From: Halosimplex pelagicum
GTDB lineage: Archaea > Halobacteriota > Halobacteria > Halobacteriales > Haloarculaceae
NCBI RefSeq assembly: GCF_013415905.1
Contig: NZ_CP058909.1
Location: forward strand, 1,736,001-1,800,000
DNA length: 64,000 nucleotides
Direction: 5' to 3'
Under the pieces are notes generated by a model. The model searched no databases. It saw only the letters and a program-made list of their open reading frames with translations, and had not been told where the DNA came from. The stretch's first letter is position 1; the number at the start of each line of letters is the position of its first letter. A program made the translations under genes and the position numbers. Shown piece after piece: positions 24,695-32,614 of the stretch.

Positions 24695-25418
24695 CGACGG
24701 TCACCCCGAGTCGCGCCTTGGTCGTGTTGCTCGGTGCGAACGTGAGCGTCACGTCGCCGCGGTCGAGGCTGCTGTTGGCGAGGAACGTGAACTGGACCGT
24801 CTCCCGGCGGGACAGCGAGACCGTGTACCGTCCGTCGAGCCCGCCTGGGTCCCGGAGCACGATCCGATCGTTCGCTCGCACCGCGCTGACGGAGACGTTG
24901 TCGGGCGGTCCGATTTCGAGGTCGACCCACGGTGTCCGACGGGGGAGCGTGACGCGGTTCGGTCCCGAGAACGACGGCGTGACCGTCTCGTTCCGCCGGC
25001 GTTCGACGAGGACGATCCGGCGTCGCGTGATTCCACCGCTCGGCGTACCCGCGGCCGCGACGACTCGCCCGTCGACCGTGACTCGGACGGAGCGTCCGTC
25101 GAGTATCGGGTAGCGGCTCCGGAGCGCCGCGGCGTCGAGCGACGCGACCGCTCCCCGGTCGAGGACGTTCGAGCGGTTCGTCACCGGCGACGCGTCGGCG
25201 ACGATCCGGTCGGCGACCGCCGTCGCCGCGTGACGTTCGCCGGCGTCCCGGAACTCGCCGGCGAGGGCGCCGTTTGCGGCCGCGACGCCGAGGACGGTCA
25301 CCGTCGTCAAGGCGAACAGCGCCGCCGCCAGCGCGGCGAGGTTCGCCTGGGCGCGGCTCGACCGGGACACCCTCCGGGAACCGTTCGACCGACGACCGCT
25401 TCCGTTCACGTCCACCAC
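24687..25418 (-). CDS. Pilin-like protein of the pilus cluster (DUF7263-like)
   Basis: 243 aa. Basic Ser/Arg-rich start, then RAQANLAALAAALFALTTVT as a prepilin-like helix ending about residue 50, and a beta-rich extracellular domain of about 190 residues (VRVTVDGRVVAAAGTPSGGI, DGRYTVSLSRRETVQFTFLA). No Cys. A plus-strand gene at 25485-25694 separates it from 25696-26199, so it may need its own promoter or read-through. Probable pilus surface component. Confidence 0.75.
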   Translation of the reverse strand: MVDVNGSGRRSNGSRRVSRSSRAQANLAALAAALFALTTVTVLGVAAANGALAGEFRDAGERHAATAVADRIVADASPVTNRSNVLDRGAVASLDAAALRSRYPILDGRSVRVTVDGRVVAAAGTPSGGITRRRIVLVERRRNETVTPSFSGPNRVTLPRRTPWVDLEIGPPDNVSVSAVRANDRIVLRDPGGLDGRYTVSLSRRETVQFTFLANSSLDRGDVTLTFAPSNTTKARLGVTVDD

Positions 25419-25484
25419 CTCGGATACTCGACTCCTCGCCGCGGAACGCCGGGACTTACGGGAGTCGGTGCCGACCTATCGGCC

Positions 25485-25694
25485 GTGCCCGCGGAACTGA
25501 CGCCCGACTTCCCGCTCTTTCTCGGCCTGATGCTCGCGGCGATCTGCGGAGCGGTCGCCGCGCTCGTGTACGTGGTCGCCCTTCCCGGCTCGCCGGCGGT
25601 CGCGCTCGCGTACGGTTTCGGCGGCCTCGGACTCACATTCCTCGCGATGGGAGCCGTCGCCGCGGGGATCCTCCGGGCGCTGGACGGCGAGTGA
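25485..25694 (+). CDS. Small two-helix membrane protein inserted in the pilus cluster on the opposite strand
   Basis: 69 aa from a GTG at 25485. Two hydrophobic segments (FPLFLGLMLAAICGAVAALV and AYGFGGLGLTFLAMGAVAAG) with short polar ends. Antisense to the pilus direction and fitted exactly between two pilus genes (66 nt and 1 nt gaps), which suggests a real gene rather than a chance frame. No family recognised. Confidence 0.6.
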   Translation: MPAELTPDFPLFLGLMLAAICGAVAALVYVVALPGSPAVALAYGFGGLGLTFLAMGAVAAGILRALDGE

Positions 25695-25695
25695 G

Positions 25696-26199
25696 TCACG
25701 GCTCGCCCCCGTTGTGGAGCTCGACGACCAGCCCGCCGCCGCCCTTCCGGACCGTGACGACCGTCTCGGCTCCCCCTTCGGTTCGGCCCGCCACGCGGTC
25801 GACGCGAGGGGGGAGCGAAAGCCCGACTCGGCCACCGATGGCCGGGTCGGGGTGGTCGAGGACGAGCGTCCGCCCGTCGACTCGGACCGCGTAGCCGCTC
25901 CCGGCGATGGTACTCGGGAGGTCGATCGTACGGCGTACCGACACCTCCCGAGCGCTCGGCGGCACGGTTCGCTCGACCTCCTGTGCTACCGTGACGAGGA
26001 CGCGGTCGGCGACTTCCCCGCCCGCTGCCGTCCGATAGTCCGGGACGACGCCGCCCAGCAGCGCAGTCGTTACCAGTCCGACGAACAGGACCACGATCCC
26101 GATCTCGAGGGTCTTGCCGACCGCGGGGGTGACGCCGCGCGCGTCGACACCGACCCCGGGCGACGACCGCGGCGTGTCGGCCCGCGTTCGGTCAGCCAT
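25696..26199 (-). CDS. Pilin-like protein of the pilus cluster (DUF7266-like)
   Basis: 167 aa. N-terminus with RGVTPAVGKTLEIGIVVLFV, a hydrophobic helix after a short charged start as in archaeal prepilins, then an extracellular beta domain (VRRTIDLPSTIAGSGYAVRV, VVTVRKGGGGLVVELHNGG). Overlaps the 26192-26941 gene by 8 nt. Likely a minor pilin assembled by the ATPase and platform at 26938-31231. Confidence 0.78.
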   Translation of the reverse strand: MADRTRADTPRSSPGVGVDARGVTPAVGKTLEIGIVVLFVGLVTTALLGGVVPDYRTAAGGEVADRVLVTVAQEVERTVPPSAREVSVRRTIDLPSTIAGSGYAVRVDGRTLVLDHPDPAIGGRVGLSLPPRVDRVAGRTEGGAETVVTVRKGGGGLVVELHNGGEP

Positions 26200-26941
26200 T
26201 CGTCACCTCCAGTCGCATCCGGTGTTCGACGAGGTACGCCCGCCGCCGGCCGGGGAACTCGGCCACGACGCTGACGACCCCGTCCCCGTCGCGGTCGGTT
26301 CGACTGACCGTCGCGCCCCGGTCGGCGAAGTACCGCTCGAACGCCGCGGGCGCTTCGGTCTCGACGGCGACCTCGTAGCGTCCGGGACCGAGCGACCGCC
26401 GATCGTGGGTGACGTTCGTCGCGATCTCGGCGGTCACTCGCCCACCACCGACCGACGACGGGTTCGCCGAGAGGTTCGCTGCGCCGACGACCAGAACCCC
26501 GTTCGACTCCGACCCCACGACCGGCGGTGACTCGACGAACCACGCATTCTCCCCTCGGCCGCGGACGACCGCACCCGCGACGGCGGCGACGCGGCGGTCC
26601 CCGTTCTCGTAGACCAGCGCACCGATGTCGACGTTCGCGACGGTCCCGGTGGCGTCGGAGACGCGCAGCTGTCGCTCGGCGGTGTAGAGTCGTCCCCCGC
26701 CGAACCGAACGGTCGCCGTCCGGTGGCCGGTCGAGTCGACCGGTCGAACTCCGGACTGCAGGTCGGCGGCGACGCGGTCGGCGTTCGCGCGAGCGGTGTG
26801 GCTCTCGACGAGCACGCCGACGCTGGCGGTCAGGACGCCGAGCGCGACCACCGTCGCGCCGAGGAGGAGCGCGACACCGACGACGCTGGACTGGCCGCGC
26901 TTCCGGCTACGACCGGCGTGCTGTCCGCTCCGGGAGGTCAT
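26192..26941 (-). CDS. Pilin-like protein of the pilus cluster (DUF7289-like)
   Basis: 249 aa from the ATG at 26941, which overlaps the platform-gene stop (ATGA). The open frame continues upstream, but that is antisense to nothing sensible. Leader RKRGQSSVVGVALLLGATVV is the haloarchaeal GQSSVVGV-type prepilin helix. A large extracellular domain follows (VRFGGGRLYTAERQLRVSDA, AYLVEHRMRLEV). Probably the largest pilin-like subunit of this system. Confidence 0.82.
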   Translation of the reverse strand: MTSRSGQHAGRSRKRGQSSVVGVALLLGATVVALGVLTASVGVLVESHTARANADRVAADLQSGVRPVDSTGHRTATVRFGGGRLYTAERQLRVSDATGTVANVDIGALVYENGDRRVAAVAGAVVRGRGENAWFVESPPVVGSESNGVLVVGAANLSANPSSVGGGRVTAEIATNVTHDRRSLGPGRYEVAVETEAPAAFERYFADRGATVSRTDRDGDGVVSVVAEFPGRRRAYLVEHRMRLEVTNG

Positions 26942-28860
26942 AGCATCCCCGCCCCCGCGAAGACGGCGTAGGCGATCCCGACGAGGCCGGCCGAGTGCAG
27001 CAGCGCCTCGTAGCGTCCGCGGCTCGCCATGCCGGCGAACCACCCACACGACAGCATAGTCGCCTGGGTGACCAGGTAGAACCGCCACCGTTCCCGCGCC
27101 GGCTGGACCGCGTCGGGGTCGAGCGCGAACCCGCTCGCGGACCCCTCGATGTTCGAGACCGACGCCAGTTGCGAGAAGCCGTCGAGCACGGACACGTTGA
27201 CCGCGACCATGATCCCGAGGACGAGCAACCCCGTCGTCCACCCCACGGCGACGTACACCAGGAGTTCGGACCGGAGCTGCTTTCGGCGATGATAGAGTGT
27301 GCCGATTTCAGTCTGCAAGGCCTCGAAAACCTGTTCCGTGTCGCTCCCGGATTCGAGCGCGCCGACGACGAGGCCGATGGTCTGCTCGGCCATCGGCGTC
27401 CCCACGTCGTCGACGAACTTGTCGAGCGCGGCGGCCCGTACGTCGCCGTCGCCCGACCCGGCGTCGGTCGTCAGCGACAGCGAGAACGCGAGCGACTCCA
27501 CGTCGGGCTGTAAGGCGCCGTGGTCGACTTCCGCCGCGACCTCGTCGACGGCCGTCGAGAACGGCTGGCCGAGAGCGACGTGCCCGGCGATGGCGTGGAC
27601 GAAATCGCGGATCTCGCGGTCCTTCGCGTCGTCGATCCGCGCCCGTCGCACCGCGACGAACCCGACGGGGAGGCCGAACCCGACGTAGCTCAACAGCAGG
27701 ACGTTGGCGGGCGCGTACCCCAGCGTCCAGAGAGCGACGGCGGCGGCCGCCGCGAACGGTCCGCAGACGACCGCGGCGCTGGCCGGGTTCGTCGGCGCCG
27801 ACCGGATCAGGTCCGAGAGCTCACGAGGCACTTCGTAGTCGGGCATCGCGTGCTGGGCCGGCCGGAGGCTGGCGACGACGGCCGCCGCCGCGAGTCCGAC
27901 CCCGAGGACGAACGCGATACTGCTGTAGATCAGCACCTCACGGATCGTCACGGTGCCAAGCGGCGTGGTGACCGTCGCCGAGAGGCCCGGGGCGAGGACG
28001 CTCATCACCGTGACGATCAGCACCGCGAGCGCGGGAAACACCAGCATGACGACGAACAGCTCGGCGAGCAACTCCAGGTAGCCCGCGACGCGGTCGTGTG
28101 TCCGCGACTGCTGGTGTGAGAGCAGCCGGCTCTCCATCCGCAGGTACTCGGCGAGCGCGTCCGTTCCCTGGTTCGCGTGTTCGCGGTACTTCAGGAGGAA
28201 CGGTGCGAGCAGGTCCCGAGAGGGCGTGTCGCGAGCGACCAGTTCGAGACCGGCGTCGAGACTGCCGGTGAGCGCGGCCTCGTTGAGCGCGCGGCGGAAT
28301 GCCGTCGCGGTTTCGCCGTAGGCGTGCTGGTCGGCGACGCGCCGCAGCATCGCCCGCTGGTCGCTGCTCCCGGAGGCGAGCACGCGGAGATACCGGACCG
28401 CACCGGGGAGCGTGGCCTCGATATCGGCCCGCCGTGCGTCGGCCTGCCAGCGGAGGTACAGACCGCCCGAGTGGAGGACTCCCCAGCGGGCGACTGCCCC
28501 TGCCACTACACCCGCGACCAGCGCCAGTACGACCGGCGGAACGACCGGGAGCGCCACCCGGTCGAGGACCGGAACCGCGCCGTGAGCGAACTCAACGACA
28601 GCGGCCAGCGCCGACCGCGGGAGCAGTCCGACGACGAGCGCGACGAGCCCGAACGTGACCGTCGAAGCTCCCCACGAGATGCCGTATACTCGTGAGATGT
28701 AGATGTCGAAACTGGTTCCGAGGTCCGCGGCGCGGTATCTGTGGCGGTCGCGTTCGTGCCGCGCGCTGTCGGCGCGCCGGGAGAACAGCGCGTACAGCGC
28801 GCGGTCGACGAACGCGACCGTCCCGTCGGCGCCCGTCACCGTCGAGTCTTCAGTCGCCAT
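26938..28860 (-). CDS. Type II/IV secretion platform protein, TadC/PilC/GspF-like
   Basis: 640 aa integral membrane protein. Two GspF-type halves: an N-terminal block with helices around residues 70-130, a cytoplasmic part (AMLRRVADQHAYGETATAFR), further helices (ELFVVMLVFPALAVLIVTVM), and a second cytoplasmic part near residues 390-530 (HAIAGHVALGQPFSTAVDEV) followed by two or three final helices. It forms the membrane base on which the ATPase at 28850-31231 acts. The start overlaps the ATPase stop by 11 nt. Confidence 0.9.
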   Translation of the reverse strand: MATEDSTVTGADGTVAFVDRALYALFSRRADSARHERDRHRYRAADLGTSFDIYISRVYGISWGASTVTFGLVALVVGLLPRSALAAVVEFAHGAVPVLDRVALPVVPPVVLALVAGVVAGAVARWGVLHSGGLYLRWQADARRADIEATLPGAVRYLRVLASGSSDQRAMLRRVADQHAYGETATAFRRALNEAALTGSLDAGLELVARDTPSRDLLAPFLLKYREHANQGTDALAEYLRMESRLLSHQQSRTHDRVAGYLELLAELFVVMLVFPALAVLIVTVMSVLAPGLSATVTTPLGTVTIREVLIYSSIAFVLGVGLAAAAVVASLRPAQHAMPDYEVPRELSDLIRSAPTNPASAAVVCGPFAAAAAVALWTLGYAPANVLLLSYVGFGLPVGFVAVRRARIDDAKDREIRDFVHAIAGHVALGQPFSTAVDEVAAEVDHGALQPDVESLAFSLSLTTDAGSGDGDVRAAALDKFVDDVGTPMAEQTIGLVVGALESGSDTEQVFEALQTEIGTLYHRRKQLRSELLVYVAVGWTTGLLVLGIMVAVNVSVLDGFSQLASVSNIEGSASGFALDPDAVQPARERWRFYLVTQATMLSCGWFAGMASRGRYEALLHSAGLVGIAYAVFAGAGML

Positions 28861-31231
28861 CGGCCCCCTCCGCCGGCGTATCCTCGTCGCCGTCGGTGTG
28901 TCGGTTCCCGCGGCCGTGGTCGCCCTCCGTGTCGGGGTCGTCGAGCGTGATCGTCTCCTGGCTCGTCGCGGGGGTCGGCCGACCCGTCTGCTCGTCCGTC
29001 GCGGTTACGGTCCCCGACCGTCCGGCGGTGTGCTGTCTGATGCGTTCGACGGTCGCGGCCTCGTCGGTCTGCAGGTCGGCGAGGAACGCGAACAGGTCGT
29101 CGCCGTCGGAGACACCCTCGCGCCGTAGATACTCGACGTAGCGGTGCTTGCGGTGGAAGGCGTCCTCGACGGCGTCGACCGGTCGGTCGGTGAGCCGGGC
29201 GATCCGCTCGAACAGCTCCGTCTGGACACTGCGTTCGTCGTCGCCCAGATCCGGGTGTTCGTAGGCGAGGTCGTACTCGCCGTCGTGTGTCCGGCGAGCG
29301 ACGGTGTTCCAGTAGACCGTCGTCTCCCCCTTCCGGACGACGCCGCAGGCGTCGTCGTCGCGCTCGCCGTCGTACTCCCTGAACGTTTCCTCGCCGACGA
29401 ACTCGACCACCTCGCCGACGTAGCGTTCGCCGTCGACCTCTCGGGGGAAGACGAGCAGGTCGATCTCCGAGAGCAGGTACGTCGGCAGGTCCTGCTCGAC
29501 GACCCGGTTGACGAGCGTCTCCACGTCGCCGGCGTGGGTGGTCCCGATGACCCCGTGACCGGTGTTGAGCACTTCGGCGAACGTCTCGAAGCTCTCGGGT
29601 GTGTTGATCTCCGCGATGAGTTCCACGTCCGGGTTCAGGTAGTTCGTCTCGGTCATCAGGTCGGCCATCGTCACCCGCTTGTACTCGTCCTGATGCTCGC
29701 GCGTGGTGAGCGAGACCCCGGTCTCGTGGGGAAGCCACACCTCTCGCGAGCCCTCGTCGATGCTGACCGGTCGGTCGCGGAAACTGACGAACGGCATGTG
29801 GGCGTTCATCAGCGTCGTCTTCCCGACGCCGGTCGGTCCGCAGAAGAGTACGACGCCGTGGTGTTCGTACAGCTGCCAGAGCATCGCGACCAGTTCGGTC
29901 GGGAGGCTGTCCCGTTCGAGCAGGTCGACGGGCGTCATCACGTCCGGCGCCTGCTTGCGGATGGAGATGTGCGGGCCGTCCTCGCTGACGGTCGGCAGCG
30001 CCACCGCACAGCGGATCGTCTCTGAGACGCCGGGCGGGCTGAGGTTGACCTTCGCGCTGGGGTTGGCGGCGTTGAGTTCGGTGCCGTCCTCCGCGGCGAG
30101 TTGCTTGACGACGTTGACGAACTCGTGTTCGTCCTCGAAGGCGAGGTTCGTCGGGATCCGTTCGGTGTGGCCCACATCGTCGCGGGGGACGACCTTGACG
30201 CGCTCGCCGACGCGGTTGGCCTCCACGTCTTCGAGGTGGTCGTCGCGGATCGGGACGGTAAGCTTGCCGTAACCGACGTAATCGCGGAGGACGTAGTAGA
30301 CGAGATCGTCCAGCCGGTCGGTGGCGTAGCGGTCGTCGACCGGCGGGATGGCCAGGTCCCACTCCGCGAGGGCGCTCCGAACCCGGTAGCGGGCGGCGTC
30401 GAGCCAGGCCCGCGTGTTCCGTGCGGTGAGCCGCCGCGAGAGCAACTCGCGGGCGCGCTCGCGGACGAACGCCGCCTCGTCGTCGACGACGCCGTCCACG
30501 TCGGTCTCCCAGATGCGCTCCTTGCACTCGGCGACCAGATCGGCGTCGCCGGGCAGCAGATCCGGCTCGCGGACCGCGTACTTCGTCATCCACGAGTCCG
30601 TCCCGAGGAGGTTCTCGCGGTAGACGACGACTGGGATCTCGAAGCCGTGAAAGTCGACGGTGTGGCGGTCGAGCCGCTCGCTGGCGAAGCGGTCGAGGTA
30701 GTCCGGATCCGCCGGGAGCTCGGTCTCGGCGGGCGCGAAGTCGTCGGTGTGGACGACGACGCCGTCGCCGGCCACGTCGGCCACGTCGATCCGGTCGTCG
30801 AGCGCGTACGGCGTCAGTCGCCCGAGACACCCCAGCTCGGCCAGCGCGTGGTACTCGATCCGCCGACGAGCACCGGGCGCGACATCGATCAGACGGTCGA
30901 GAACCCGCCGGTGTTTCGGGTCGAACCCGTCGGCCATCCGTTCGACCGCGCCTTCACGCGTGCGCGGCCGTTCGAGACTCGCGTCGCCGAAGTACTCCAG
31001 CACCCGGTCGAGTCGCTCGCGGTCCGCGTCGGTGAGCCCCGGCTCGCGGACTTCGTAGTCGAAGTCCGTCGCGGTCTCGCGGATCGTGACGACGACGCCC
31101 GGCGCGACTTCGGTCTGCGAGCGCACGTCCGGCGTATACCACGCCTCGGGATCGTCGGGGGGCAGCGGCGGCGCGACCGCTCCACCGCCGCCGTCCCCCC
31201 GGTCGGCGAGTTCGAGTCGCTCGTTCGACAT
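28850..31231 (-). CDS. Type II/IV secretion system ATPase, TadA/PilB/GspE-like
   Basis: 793 aa, cytoplasmic hexameric motor expected. Walker A GPTGVGKTT lies about residue 462-470, followed by the Asp/His-box region (NYLNPDVELIAEINTPESFE, VIGTTHAGDVETLVNRV) of secretion ATPases. The N-terminal about 300 residues are an archaeal-type domain (DFHGFEIPVVVYRENLLGTD). The C-terminal about 150 residues are a variable, acidic extension. First gene of the pilus operon: minus-strand TTTAA at 31261-31265 sits about 30 bp before the ATG. It powers pilus assembly or secretion with the platform and pilin-like genes downstream. Confidence 0.93.
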   Translation of the reverse strand: MSNERLELADRGDGGGGAVAPPLPPDDPEAWYTPDVRSQTEVAPGVVVTIRETATDFDYEVREPGLTDADRERLDRVLEYFGDASLERPRTREGAVERMADGFDPKHRRVLDRLIDVAPGARRRIEYHALAELGCLGRLTPYALDDRIDVADVAGDGVVVHTDDFAPAETELPADPDYLDRFASERLDRHTVDFHGFEIPVVVYRENLLGTDSWMTKYAVREPDLLPGDADLVAECKERIWETDVDGVVDDEAAFVRERARELLSRRLTARNTRAWLDAARYRVRSALAEWDLAIPPVDDRYATDRLDDLVYYVLRDYVGYGKLTVPIRDDHLEDVEANRVGERVKVVPRDDVGHTERIPTNLAFEDEHEFVNVVKQLAAEDGTELNAANPSAKVNLSPPGVSETIRCAVALPTVSEDGPHISIRKQAPDVMTPVDLLERDSLPTELVAMLWQLYEHHGVVLFCGPTGVGKTTLMNAHMPFVSFRDRPVSIDEGSREVWLPHETGVSLTTREHQDEYKRVTMADLMTETNYLNPDVELIAEINTPESFETFAEVLNTGHGVIGTTHAGDVETLVNRVVEQDLPTYLLSEIDLLVFPREVDGERYVGEVVEFVGEETFREYDGERDDDACGVVRKGETTVYWNTVARRTHDGEYDLAYEHPDLGDDERSVQTELFERIARLTDRPVDAVEDAFHRKHRYVEYLRREGVSDGDDLFAFLADLQTDEAATVERIRQHTAGRSGTVTATDEQTGRPTPATSQETITLDDPDTEGDHGRGNRHTDGDEDTPAEGADGD

Positions 31232-31258
31232 CTATCACCGCTTGGCCGCCCGATGTGT

Positions 31259-31266
31259 CTTAAACT
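31259..31266 (-). promoter_or_regulatory. TATA-like box of the pilus operon
   Basis: Minus-strand GTTTAAGA placed about 31 bp upstream of the ATG at 31231, giving a leader of only a few nt. No other element stands out in the 156-bp gap. Confidence 0.5.
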
Positions 31267-31387
31267 CTTGCACACGAGCGACGTATCTCGGACGGTCGGG
31301 AGACGTGGGCAGCGGCTCACCGGAGCGATCCCGCCGGACGAACCGGGCCGCTCCCCGGCTCGGACCGGTCGCAGCGACGCGATGCGA

Positions 31388-32335
31388 TCAGCCGCCGGTC
31401 TGACTCATCCAGTCGGGGCGTTCGACGGTCGTGGTGCCGATGTCCGTGTACCGGATACGGAGGAACTGCGTGGTCGTGTCGTCGTCGCTCTCGACCTCGT
31501 ACTCGTAGTCGATCACCCGGACGACGCCGGCGTCGGCGTCGACGAGCACGTCCATCCGTAGGTCCGATACCGACCCGCCGAAGTACGACCGGTTGACGAC
31601 GGCGTCGGCGTCCGCAGCGGTGTACCGCTGGAGGGTCTCGCCGTCAACCGTTTCGGTGCCCGCGCGGGTGAGCCGGACGGCGTGGAGGAGCCCCTCCGAA
31701 ACCGGGTTGTCGCGGTCGGCCGTGTTCGTTGACTGTGAGATCCGGCTCTGTCCCTGGAACGTCGTCCGGGAGTAGGTGGTGTCCGAGGACGGCGGGTGGT
31801 ACAGCTCGATCGGGATCGACTCGCCCGACCCGGAGATCGTCCCGTTCGCGTATCTCGCACCGGTCGACAGGTCCATCTTCATCGTCCAGTTGACGACAGG
31901 GGGCTGTCCCTCACTCTCGCCCGACATCTGTCCCGAGGTGGTGACCGAGATCCCGCGCATCTCGGCGGTGAACGACCCCGCCGACTGGAGGCGCTGGGAC
32001 CAGCCGGACACGAACGAATCCGAGAGGGTCTCGCCCGGCCCCTGTGAACCCTCGGTCGCCGTCACGTCACTGTCGGTCGCCGTCGGGTCGCTGTCGGTCG
32101 GCGTGCCGTCGCTGTCGGCCGGGGTCTCGGTACCTGATTCGCCGTCGGCCGTCGTCCCGGTGGCAGGTTCGCCGGGGGTCGGGGTATCGGCGTCCGCCGC
32201 GGGGCCGGACGGCTCCGGAGACGCGGTGGCTCCGTCGGTTCCGCCGCCCCCACCGCAGCCGGCGAGGGCGACGAGCAGTACTACGCTCGCGACACCGAGT
32301 GCGCGTCCGTCGATCGCAGATGGTCTGAACAGCAT
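31388..32335 (-). CDS. Haloarchaeal lipoprotein (DUF7537-like)
   Basis: 315 aa. Hydrophobic leader with lipobox LVALAGC at about residue 27, poly-Gly, then a Thr/Asp/Ser-rich linker to about residue 95. The exported domain (MRGISVTTSGQMSGESEGQP, YDYEVESDDDTTTQFLRIRY) and the ending TTVERPDWM resemble a haloarchaeal lipoprotein family whose fold is like lipoprotein carriers (LolA/LppX-type). A minus-strand GATATACG at about 32369-32376 is a candidate TATA box. Function unknown. Confidence 0.7.
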   Translation of the reverse strand: MLFRPSAIDGRALGVASVVLLVALAGCGGGGGTDGATASPEPSGPAADADTPTPGEPATGTTADGESGTETPADSDGTPTDSDPTATDSDVTATEGSQGPGETLSDSFVSGWSQRLQSAGSFTAEMRGISVTTSGQMSGESEGQPPVVNWTMKMDLSTGARYANGTISGSGESIPIELYHPPSSDTTYSRTTFQGQSRISQSTNTADRDNPVSEGLLHAVRLTRAGTETVDGETLQRYTAADADAVVNRSYFGGSVSDLRMDVLVDADAGVVRVIDYEYEVESDDDTTTQFLRIRYTDIGTTTVERPDWMSQTGG

Positions 32336-32382
32336 CGGTTTCCCGAGTTCGGATCGACGATCGGCGGCCGTATATCGGGAGT

Positions 32383-32396
32383 CTAGAGAGCTAGGC
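32383..32396. repeat. Left copy of a 14-bp CTAG-rich direct repeat
   Basis: GTCTAGAGAGCTAG, repeated identically at 32562-32575, 179 bp apart, in the gap between two divergent genes. CTAG is generally rare in haloarchaeal DNA, so two copies of a double-CTAG word are unlikely by chance. Confidence 0.6.
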
Positions 32397-32561
32397 CGAC
32401 CGCGGTGAGTGCGGGACGGGCCGGGAACTCCGGTCGCGGGAGACGACCACGGTACGGACGCGCACGTCGGGCGTCCCGTCGCAGGTCACGGCGGGATGGC
32501 GGTCGGGGCCGGTCGTGGTCGTCGGTCGTTCGAACGCCGGCGTTCGCGGTCGTCGGCCGCC

Positions 32562-32575
32562 GTCTAGAGAGCTAG
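32562..32575. repeat. Right copy of the 14-bp CTAG-rich direct repeat
   Basis: GTCTAGAGAGCTAG, identical to 32383-32396, and 39 bp before the start of the beta-helix gene. Could be a regulator site or a scar. Confidence 0.6.
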
Positions 32576-32614
32576 CCTCGCAACTCAACGGCAGCGGCGG
32601 GGAACGTGGGAGCG

